NCBI GenBank assembly: GCA_020431135.1
Contig: JAGQIT010000781.1
Span: 3,956 to 10,160 of the forward strand
DNA length: 6,205 nt
Source: Myxococcales bacterium
GTDB lineage: Bacteria > Myxococcota_A > Polyangia > Nannocystales > Nannocystaceae
Direction of reading: 5' to 3'
Shown here one piece after another: positions 1-6,205 of this stretch. Under the pieces are notes generated by a model. That model saw only the letters and a program-made list of their open reading frames with translations. It did not search any database and was not told the DNA's origin. The first letter of the stretch is position 1; each line of letters starts with the position of its first letter. The translations under genes and the position numbers were made by a program.

Positions 1-2301
1 GAGCAGCGCGCCCCCGCGCTGTGGCGCCGCGTCTCGGCGGCGCCCCGCGGGCGCTACACAGGCGAAGGCATCTGGGCCTGGACCCACACGAAGCCGACCG
101 AAGGGGACGCCTCGGCCCTCAGCAACGCGACCCCGTGGGTCGTTCTCGTCCACGTCGAGGACGCCGACGTACGCCGGTACTACGCCGTGGTCCTCATCCC
201 GACGGGCCTCATCGCGCTCGCCCTCCTCGGGCTCTTCGGCGCCTTGGCGCGGCGCCTCAGCGCGCGCGAGCGGTCGCTCCGCGAGGCCCGCGATCACGCC
301 GAGGCCGCGACGCAGGCGGCGGCCCTCGTCTCCGCGATCACGGGCGCAGCGAACGCGGCGATGACCACTCAGGAGATGGTCTACCTGTCCCTTCGACCGC
401 TGTGCAGGGCGACCGGCATCGGCGTCGCCGTCGCCATGTTCGGCGACGAGGTGGGGATGCACTACATCCACGCGACCGCCGACGCGGGGGCGGTCGGTGA
501 CGCCCTCCGCGCGCTCGACGACTCGGCCTGGCTCCGCGGGATCCCGCGCGCGAAGCACCCGCTCTGGCTCGAATTCAGCGACACATCGAGCGCCCACGCC
601 GGCGCCGAGTGGTGCATCCGCGCGAGCGCGGCCGGCCTCGCCGGCGCGCTCGGGATCCCGATCCTCGTCGACGGCGAGGCGCTCGCCAGCTGCGTCCTCC
701 TCTACGACACGTCGTACCGCCACCGGAAGGAGGCCTTCGCGACGATCGTCAAGGCCGGCTCCGAGGCCCTCGCCGCCGAGATCGGCAACGTCCTGCTGCG
801 CGAGCGCGCCAACCTCGAGCTGACCCAGGCGCGGCGGCTCGCCGAGGAGTCGAACAGCGCCAAGACCGAGTTCCTCGCCCACATCAGCCACGAGCTGCGG
901 ACGCCGCTCAACGGCGTGATCGGGGCCGCCCGCCTGATGCGCGGCGAGTTCAGCCGCGTCGAGCAGCGCAAGTTCCTGCGGATCATCGAGGAGAGCGGCA
1001 GCCACCTCCTCGCGCTCATCAACGAGATCCTCGACGTCGGCAAGATCGAGTCCGGCGAGCTCACCTTCGTCGAGGAGGACGTCGACGTCGTCGCGATCGT
1101 CGACCAGTCGCTCCAGAGCCTCAAGAGCCTCGCCGACTCGAAGGGCGTGCGCCTCGTGCACCTCGCGGATCCGGCGATGACGCGGATGTACCGCGCCGAC
1201 GCCACGCGGGTGACGCAGATCGTCACCAACCTCGTCGGCAACGCCCTCAAGTTCACGGACATCGGCAAGATCGTCGTCCGCACGCGCGAGCACCCGAACT
1301 CGACGCGCCGGGCCGCGCGCCTCGAGTTCGCGATCGAGGACTCGGGCCGCGGGATCTCGCACGAGAGCCTCGAGCGGATCTTCGAGCGCTACGTCCAGGC
1401 TAAGCCCGAGGACAGGCGGCGCCCCGAGGGGGTCGGCCTCGGCCTCCACATCAGCCGCCTGCTCATCGACCGCATGGGCGGCTCGATCGCCGCCGAGAGC
1501 CCGAACCCGAACAACGCCTACGACACCCCGGGCGCCCGCTTCGTCTTCAACATCGTCGTCCCCCGCTCGTCGCACCCCTCGCCCTACGCCCCGATCTCAG
1601 GCGGCCACCTCCGCCGCGTCTGGGTCGTCGACGAGGACGCCGAGCTCGGCGAGCACATCGCGCGCCTCATCGAGAGCTGGGGCACCCAGGCGGCACACTA
1701 CACGCGCTTCCCGGAGCGCCCGGCCGACCCCCCCGACATCGTCCTCCGCAACGCCGCGCTCGACGCCCCCGCCTGGGTCGCCTGCGCCAGCGCCTACACC
1801 GAGCCGGTCGCGCGCAGCGACATCTACCGCCACCTCGCGCCGATCGCCGTCGAGGAGGACGACGAGCACCCCGAGAACACGCCGATCCGCCGCATCCTCG
1901 CCGAGAACGCCGCGCGTCGCCGCCGCGTGCTCCTCGTCGAGGACAACCCCGTCAACCAGCTCATCCTCGGCAAGTTCCTCGAGCTCATGGACTTCACCTT
2001 TGAGGCCCGCGAGAACGGCCGAGAGGCGGTCGACTACTTCAACGATCCGGCGCGGACGACCCTCCCCGACTGCGTTCTCATGGACAGCAACATGCCGATC
2101 ATGAGCGGCCCCGAGGCGACGCAGCGCCTGCGCGCGCTCGGGGTCACGGTGCCGATCATCGCCGTCACCGCCGACGCCATGGCCGACGAGGTCCAGCGCT
2201 GCCTCGACGCGGGGATGGACGACTTCATCAGCAAGCCCGTGGATCTCAACCACCTCGCGGTCGTGCTCCTGCGCAAGCTCTTCGCCGACAAGCGCCCTTG
2301 A
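1..2301 (+). CDS. Hybrid sensor histidine kinase with pseudo-receiver and C-terminal receiver (5' partial)
   Basis: Membrane-bound signalling kinase that would autophosphorylate on His and pass the phosphate to its own receiver. The frame is open from base 1, and a GTG at 187 lies inside the membrane helix, so the real start is upstream. Visible residues number 766, counting from base 1. Residues 1-60 look like the end of a periplasmic sensor domain. Residues 61-83 are a hydrophobic helix, followed by a charged helical linker. About 106-265 is GAF-like (moderate confidence). The HisKA H-box HISHELRTPLN has its phospho-His at residue 297 (bases 889-891). The HATPase has an N-box (NLVGNALKFTD, about 410-420), G1 DSGRG (447-451) and G2 GVGLGLH (477-483). 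A shortened receiver-like unit (about 540-615) lacks key residues. The last domain is a full receiver with acidic EDN (647-649), phospho-Asp 695 in LMDSNMP and Lys 745 in SKPVD. No HPt domain follows, so any relay onward needs a separate HPt protein. The signal sensed is unknown. Confidence 0.95.
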   Translation, partial: EQRAPALWRRVSAAPRGRYTGEGIWAWTHTKPTEGDASALSNATPWVVLVHVEDADVRRYYAVVLIPTGLIALALLGLFGALARRLSARERSLREARDHAEAATQAAALVSAITGAANAAMTTQEMVYLSLRPLCRATGIGVAVAMFGDEVGMHYIHATADAGAVGDALRALDDSAWLRGIPRAKHPLWLEFSDTSSAHAGAEWCIRASAAGLAGALGIPILVDGEALASCVLLYDTSYRHRKEAFATIVKAGSEALAAEIGNVLLRERANLELTQARRLAEESNSAKTEFLAHISHELRTPLNGVIGAARLMRGEFSRVEQRKFLRIIEESGSHLLALINEILDVGKIESGELTFVEEDVDVVAIVDQSLQSLKSLADSKGVRLVHLADPAMTRMYRADATRVTQIVTNLVGNALKFTDIGKIVVRTREHPNSTRRAARLEFAIEDSGRGISHESLERIFERYVQAKPEDRRRPEGVGLGLHISRLLIDRMGGSIAAESPNPNNAYDTPGARFVFNIVVPRSSHPSPYAPISGGHLRRVWVVDEDAELGEHIARLIESWGTQAAHYTRFPERPADPPDIVLRNAALDAPAWVACASAYTEPVARSDIYRHLAPIAVEEDDEHPENTPIRRILAENAARRRRVLLVEDNPVNQLILGKFLELMDFTFEARENGREAVDYFNDPARTTLPDCVLMDSNMPIMSGPEATQRLRALGVTVPIIAVTADAMADEVQRCLDAGMDDFISKPVDLNHLAVVLLRKLFADKRP

Positions 2302-2308
2302 GCCCGAC

Positions 2309-2342
2309 GGGCGGCGAGCGGCGCCGCGGCGCTCGCCCGCCC
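2309..2342 (+). terminator. GC-rich hairpin after the kinase gene (possible terminator)
   Basis: An imperfect inverted repeat starts 7 bases after the kinase stop codon. The arms 2309-2320 (GGGCGGCGAGCG) and 2330-2342 (CGCTCGCCCGCCC) pair along their length with one bulged base, around a 9-base loop. It would form a very stable RNA stem and sits where a terminator is expected. There is no T-run after it, so it does not meet the classical rho-independent pattern. It could instead stabilise the mRNA 3' end or simply reflect high GC. Confidence 0.4.
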
Positions 2343-2351
2343 GCGCGAGGA

Positions 2352-2404
2352 GGCCGTCCGGGGATCCGGCGCGCGCTCGCGCGGCGTCGAACACTCGGAC
2401 GGCC
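2352..2404. repeat. Perfect 9-bp inverted repeat in the kinase-oxidoreductase gap
   Basis: GGCCGTCCG at 2352-2360 is matched exactly by its reverse complement CGGACGGCC at 2396-2404. The 35 bases between them contain a run of alternating GC. The right arm ends just before the candidate -10 element at 2416. It could be a second termination stem or an operator for the downstream gene; the sequence alone does not decide. Such repeats are not rare by chance at this GC content. Confidence 0.4.
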
Positions 2405-2421
2405 GCTTCGCCTGCTAGTGT
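2393..2421 (+). promoter_or_regulatory. Weak candidate promoter for the oxidoreductase gene
   Basis: The gap holds one AT-richer spot, TGCTAGTGT at 2413-2421. Its TAGTGT (2416-2421) resembles a sigma-70-type -10 box of GC-rich bacteria, with a TG just upstream. No good -35 hexamer lies 17 bases before it (the bases there are ACTCGG). Transcription would start near 2428, giving a leader of about 55 bases. The call rests on position and one partial box only. Confidence 0.25.
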
Positions 2422-2426
2422 GCCCC

Positions 2427-2450
2427 GGGCGCGGGCGCAGAGCCGCGCCC
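2427..2450 (+). repeat. 8-bp all-GC inverted repeat in the oxidoreductase leader
   Basis: GGGCGCGG at 2427-2434 and CCGCGCCC at 2443-2450 are exact reverse complements with an 8-base loop. An overlapping 7-bp alternative pairs 2431-2437 with 2446-2452. If transcription begins near 2428, this stem would be at the very 5' end of the mRNA, where it could protect the transcript. No riboswitch-like structure is recognised. Confidence 0.4.
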
Positions 2451-2481
2451 GCCCGACTCCCCTGCGACGCCCAGACCCGCC

Positions 2482-3711
<1,230 letters not shown>

Positions 3712-3772
3712 TCACCCGGGTAGGCCGCATCCATCGCGTGCCCTTCTCCGGTGGTTCGGGCACCATCTCCCG
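3712..3772. other. Short gap between oxidoreductase and lipoprotein genes
   Basis: These 61 bases hold the palindrome ACCCGGGT (3714-3721) and a weak 6-bp inverted repeat, GTGCCC (3738-3743) with GGGCAC (3758-3763). There is no T-run, no obvious promoter and no Shine-Dalgarno before the GTG at 3773. Read-through from the oxidoreductase into the lipoprotein gene is possible. Confidence 0.5.
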
Positions 3773-4429
3773 GTGCCTACCCGAAGAAACAGATCCCGCG
3801 CACCTCTGGTTCTCCCCGCCGCCCTCGCCCTCGCCCTGACCCCCCTCGGGGCGTGCAGCGGCGACGACGACGGGGGCGACGGCTCGGCGACCGCGACGAG
3901 CTCAGCGTCCGCGTCGACGACCAATTCCACGTCGGCGACGACCTCCGCAGCGACCTCGCAGACGTCGACCACCGCGGGCTCGGCGACCGCGAGCGGGAGC
4001 TCGAGCACGACCTCGAGCACGGACGCGACCACCGACGACACGACGGGCGAGACGTCGACGGGATCGACCACCGCGACCACCGACGACTCCACCAGCGCGA
4101 CGACCGGCACCTCCACGACCGCGAGCACGGGTACCTCAGACAGCGGATCGACGAGCGGGACCACCGGCGAGCCCGGCGTCTGCGATCCGGTCCCCGGCGA
4201 GGATCCCTGCGAGACCTGCGCCAAGGAGAACTGCTGCGACGAGCTCATGGCCTGCCAGGGCGTCGAGGACTGCGAGTGCATGAGCGAGTGCTACGTGAAC
4301 GAGAAGGACATCTCGAGCTGCGGGCAGCAGTGCGTCGACGGCGTGGCGAGCCAGGAGTTCCAGGACCTCCTGGTCTGCGTGATGCCGTGGTGCGGCCTCC
4401 AGACCCGCGACATGGCCTGCGTCCCCTAG
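3773..4429 (+). CDS. Lipoprotein with Ser/Thr-rich linker and cysteine-rich C-terminal domain
   Basis: A 218-residue predicted surface or periplasmic lipoprotein of unknown function. The N-terminus has a basic stretch (MPTRRNRSR), a hydrophobic core and the lipobox LGAC with lipidated Cys28. The next residue is Ser, not Asp, which favours outer-membrane sorting by E. coli rules. Residues 29-37 are Asp/Gly-rich. Residues 38-132 are a low-complexity Ser/Thr/Ala/Gly/Asp linker. Residues 137-218 carry 14 cysteines at 137, 146, 149, 154, 155, 161, 167, 169, 173, 183, 187, 202, 207 and 216, probably paired as disulfides. The spacing C-x8-C-x2-C-x4-CC resembles cysteine-rich tails of myxobacterial hypothetical lipoproteins. 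GTG 3773 is the first start codon in the open frame back to the oxidoreductase stop and gives a complete signal peptide. No Shine-Dalgarno is seen. It could tether to the surface or bind a ligand; nothing shows which. Confidence 0.87.
   Translation: MPTRRNRSRAPLVLPAALALALTPLGACSGDDDGGDGSATATSSASASTTNSTSATTSAATSQTSTTAGSATASGSSSTTSSTDATTDDTTGETSTGSTTATTDDSTSATTGTSTTASTGTSDSGSTSGTTGEPGVCDPVPGEDPCETCAKENCCDELMACQGVEDCECMSECYVNEKDISSCGQQCVDGVASQEFQDLLVCVMPWCGLQTRDMACVP
3884..4168 (+). repeat. Low-complexity Ser/Thr-coding tract
   Basis: About 285 bases made almost entirely of codons for Ser, Thr, Ala, Gly and Asp. They include an exact in-frame 16-base direct repeat, CGCGACCACCGACGAC, at 4024-4039 and 4072-4087, 48 bases (16 codons) apart. 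Both copies encode ATTDD. Such tracts can change length by slippage or recombination, so length may differ between strains. Because it lacks stops on the other strand, it produces a Val/Ser-rich antisense reading frame that is not a gene. Confidence 0.75.
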
Positions 4430-4436
4430 CACCCGG

Positions 4437-4470
4437 AAAATCGACGCGCGCTCCCGCTTGCCCGCGTCGA
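4437..4470 (-). terminator. Hairpin with short U-run, candidate terminator for the minus-strand pair
   Basis: Exact 8-bp inverted repeat TCGACGCG (4441-4448) and CGCGTCGA (4463-4470) with a 14-base loop. Read on the minus strand, the stem is followed at once by UUUU (AAAA at 4437-4440 on the plus strand), then CC. It lies about 95 bases past the DUF1552 stop and just past the lipoprotein stop, which suits termination of minus-strand transcripts. The loop is long and the U-run short, so this is a moderate call. On the plus strand there is no T-run. Confidence 0.42.
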
Positions 4471-4510
4471 CGCTGCCGGCTGCGACGAAGCTCGACGTAC
4501 GCTCGGTACA

Positions 4511-4543
4511 GCGGCGCGATCGCGGCGCGAGGCCACGCGCCGC
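4511..4543. repeat. GC-rich hairpin with two competing left arms in the convergent gap
   Basis: GCGGCGCG occurs twice (4511-4518 and 4522-4529). Either copy can pair exactly with CGCGCCGC at 4536-4543; the nearer copy leaves a 6-base loop. No T-run follows on either strand. It may slow polymerase between the convergent genes or may be a product of high GC. Confidence 0.35.
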
Positions 4544-4564
4544 TCTGCGGGACAACGTCCTAGT

Positions 4565-5884
4565 TCACAGGCCGTCGAGGGGGCCGTCGCCGTCGTCGCC
4601 GAAGCGCTCGCAGTCGACCCCGAGGGCCTGGAGGACCGACACCAGGAGCCGCGCGTAGGGGGTCCCCGACCCGCAGACCAGGTGCCTCCCGGGCGCGATC
4701 GCCCCGCCCGCGCCGCCGGCGAGGAGCACCGGCAGGTCGTCGTGGCTGTGGGTGTTGCTCTCTGAGATCTCGCTCGAGAGGAGCACCAGGCTGTGATCGA
4801 GGAGGGTGCCGTCGCCCTCGGGGATCGCCTTGAGGCCGGCGAGGAGCGCCGCGAAGCGCTCGATCTCCCAGCGCTCGATCTGCAGGAGGCGCCCCAAGAG
4901 CGCCGGGTCGCCGGCGTTGTGCGAGAGGTCGTGGTGCGACTCGGGGATCCCGAGGAAGCCGTAGGTGCGGGTGCTCGCCGAGTTGCCGAGCATGAACGAG
5001 ATCGCCCGCGTCGCGTCGCAGCGGACGGCCATCACCATCAGCGCGGTCATCACCTCGACGTGGCCCTCGAGGTCGGCGTAGGTCGGATCGAAGCCCGCGG
5101 TGGTGCAGCTCGGCGCGGCCGCGTCGATCCGGCGCTCGAGGGCGCGGACGGACTCGAGGTAGTCCTCTAGGCGCCGGCGATCGTCGACGCCGAGCTCGCG
5201 ATCGAGGCGGCGGGCGTCGCCGACGACCTGATCGAGGACGCTGCGCCTTAGCGCCCGCCGCTGCGCCCGCTCGCGCCAGCTCGCCTCCGGATCGTCGCCG
5301 CCGAAGAGGCGGTCGAAGGCGAACGCGGGGTCGGTGATCTTGGGCAGCGGCGAGGCGGCGTCGGCCCACGAGATGTGGCGCGAGTAGGCGCAGGCGAAGC
5401 CGTTGTCGCAGTTGCCGACGTGGCCGCCGCCGTCGATCCCGAGCTGGAGCGAGTCGAGCGCGGTCGCCCCGGCGATCGCCTGGGCGTAGCGCTGATCGAC
5501 GGAGACGCCGAGGTCGAGGTCGGTCTCGGAGCGGCGCGCCGCGCAGGCGGTGAGGAAGCCGGCCGTCCCCGTCGCGTGGTGGCCGGCGCCGGCGATGTCG
5601 GCGGGGCCGTTGCGCAGGCCTGTGATCACCGAGACGTCGCCGCGGAGGTCGCCGAGCGGCGCGAGGGTCGGCGAGAGGGTGTAGCCCTCGCCGACGTCGC
5701 TCGGCCGCCACGCGCCCTCGAGCATCCCGTTGGGCACGTAGTAGCAGAGGAGGCGGACGGGGGGCGCCGGGGCCGAGCCGCGCGCCCGCCGGGTCGGCGC
5801 CAACGCCTCGAGGAAGGGGAGGCCGACCGTCGCCGCGGCGCCGCCGAGGAAGGCCCGTCGCCCGCGTCGACGCGCCGCGCTCAT
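4565..5884 (-). CDS. DUF1552 family protein with Tat signal
   Basis: A 439-residue protein of the DUF1552 family, whose activity has not been established; the fold is often linked to the sulfatase/alkaline-phosphatase-like DUF1501 group, which I treat as a hypothesis. The N-terminus has a twin-arginine export signal: RRAFLGG (9-15) followed by a hydrophobic stretch to PFLEALAP (23-30), so it should be exported folded. Family-typical segments are LLCYYVPNGM (45-54), GHHATGTAGFL (101-111), the cysteine pair NCDNGFAC (Cys159, Cys165) before YSRHISW, SHHDLSHN (316-323) and LLSSEISESNTHSHDDLPVLLAGG (368-391, given in part as key His379 and His381). The clustered His, Asp and Glu residues could bind metal. 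Full length for the family. ATG 5884 is the only start: an in-frame stop lies at 5944-5942 and there is no alternative codon between. Its ATG overlaps the stop of the upstream gene. It is not a duplicate of the nearby genes and its codon use matches theirs. Confidence 0.93.
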   Translation of the reverse strand: MSAARRRGRRAFLGGAAATVGLPFLEALAPTRRARGSAPAPPVRLLCYYVPNGMLEGAWRPSDVGEGYTLSPTLAPLGDLRGDVSVITGLRNGPADIAGAGHHATGTAGFLTACAARRSETDLDLGVSVDQRYAQAIAGATALDSLQLGIDGGGHVGNCDNGFACAYSRHISWADAASPLPKITDPAFAFDRLFGGDDPEASWRERAQRRALRRSVLDQVVGDARRLDRELGVDDRRRLEDYLESVRALERRIDAAAPSCTTAGFDPTYADLEGHVEVMTALMVMAVRCDATRAISFMLGNSASTRTYGFLGIPESHHDLSHNAGDPALLGRLLQIERWEIERFAALLAGLKAIPEGDGTLLDHSLVLLSSEISESNTHSHDDLPVLLAGGAGGAIAPGRHLVCGSGTPYARLLVSVLQALGVDCERFGDDGDGPLDGL

Positions 5885-6205
5885 GAGCCCTCCGCGTCGC
5901 GCGAGACGAAGGGCTCGCTGGTCGCGACGAGAACGAAGAGCTCACGCAGCCCGTAGCCGCGCTCGGCGAGCTCCTCGGCGATCGCGTCGACGTGCGCCTC
6001 GTCGTCCGCCCCGAGGCCGCGGCCGAGCGCGTAGGTCAGCGCCTTGCGCGTCGCGCAGTGGACGAAGGCCGGATCGTCGGCGATCAGCGCGGCCAGCTCC
6101 GGGACCCCGCTGAAGCCGACCCCCGAGGGGAGCTCGCCCGAAGGATCGATCGCGACGCCGCCCTCGTCGACGCGGTAGCGGCCGATCGCGTCGTAGCTCT
6201 CGAAG
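5881..6205 (-). CDS. DUF1592-type protein, C-terminal DUF1585 domain (5' partial)
   Basis: The last 107 residues of a gene that runs off the right edge; it reads without a stop from 6204 to the TGA at 5883-5881. The fragment matches the DUF1585 signature that ends DUF1592/DUF1588 proteins: ESYDAIGRYR near the left end, IDPSGELPSGVGFSGVPEL, FVHCATRKALTYALGRGL and a closing LRELFVLVATSEPFVSR. In this family the missing N-terminal part usually carries DUF1587, DUF1595, DUF1592 and DUF1588 segments, often with a cytochrome-like heme motif; that part cannot be seen here. Genes of this family typically lie directly upstream of a DUF1552 gene, as here, with a 4-base ATGA overlap. The protein is probably exported. 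Its function is unknown; assignment to the family is strong, the role is not. Confidence 0.93.
   Translation of the reverse strand, partial: FESYDAIGRYRVDEGGVAIDPSGELPSGVGFSGVPELAALIADDPAFVHCATRKALTYALGRGLGADDEAHVDAIAEELAERGYGLRELFVLVATSEPFVSRDAEGS
5885..5893 (-). promoter_or_regulatory. Ribosome binding site for the DUF1552 gene
   Basis: On the minus strand GGAGG (5893-5889) stands 4 bases before the ATG at 5884. It lies inside the last codons of the upstream gene, so ribosomes can restart right after finishing that gene. It is the only strong Shine-Dalgarno in the window and confirms the start. Confidence 0.7.

Noticed and set aside
187..189. GTG at 187 as the start of the kinase
   Set aside because: The frame is open from base 1 and codes a plausible periplasmic segment leading into a membrane helix. 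Starting at 187 would cut off the sensor part and begin inside the helix.
3712..4281. Minus-strand open frame rich in Val, Ser and Glu opposite the lipoprotein
   Set aside because: It is the mirror of the Ser/Thr linker repeats. The plus-strand frame has a signal peptide, lipobox and ordered cysteines, so that one is the gene.
4458..4658. Small plus-strand frame of 66 codons in the convergent gap
   Set aside because: It has a TTG start, no ribosome binding site and an Arg/Ser-rich product, and it runs into the DUF1552 gene on the other strand.
4560..5945. Minus-strand open frame of 461 codons shifted against the DUF1552 gene
   Set aside because: It is an Arg/Pro-rich shadow with no family motifs, while the overlapping DUF1552 frame has a Tat signal, a Shine-Dalgarno and family motifs.

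Overview
The window looks like chromosomal DNA of a very GC-rich Gram-negative bacterium, most likely a myxobacterium (Myxococcota, perhaps Nannocystaceae-like). The grounds are codons that nearly always end in G or C, a large hybrid sensor kinase, a lipoprotein with a Ser/Thr linker and a cysteine-rich tail, and a DUF1592/DUF1585 plus DUF1552 gene pair. That pair is typical of myxobacteria and of Planctomycetes/Verrucomicrobia. The organism assignment is inference from style and gene content, not from a marker gene.

Layout: (a) 1-2301, + strand: the 3' part of a membrane-anchored hybrid histidine kinase. Its order is periplasmic segment, transmembrane helix, GAF-like region, HisKA, HATPase, a degenerate receiver and an intact receiver. 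It is open at the left edge, so the true start lies outside. (b) 2302-2481: a 180-bp gap full of GC-rich inverted repeats, with a possible promoter. (c) 2482-3711, +: an Old Yellow Enzyme family flavin oxidoreductase. (d) 3712-3772: a 61-bp gap. (e) 3773-4429, +: a GTG-initiated lipoprotein with a long Ser/Thr linker and a 14-cysteine C-terminal domain. (f) 4430-4564: a 135-bp convergent gap with a hairpin that could end the minus-strand transcript. (g) 5884-4565, -: a Tat-exported DUF1552 protein. (h) 6205-5881, -: the C-terminal end of a DUF1592-type protein (its DUF1585 domain). It overlaps the DUF1552 start by four bases (ATGA), so the two are a translationally coupled pair.

How they fit together: the minus-strand pair is clearly one functional unit acting outside the cytoplasm, but its biochemical role is not established. 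The plus-strand genes look like separate functions. The kinase is set off from the oxidoreductase by the hairpin-rich gap, while the lipoprotein could be read through from the oxidoreductase. There is no gene-free stretch longer than 180 bp. I saw no tRNA, rRNA, CRISPR array, insertion sequence or phage gene. I do not see convincing evidence of a wholly new system. The most distinctive points are the compact pseudo-receiver in the kinase, the active-site deviations in the oxidoreductase, and the uncharacterised exported pair.
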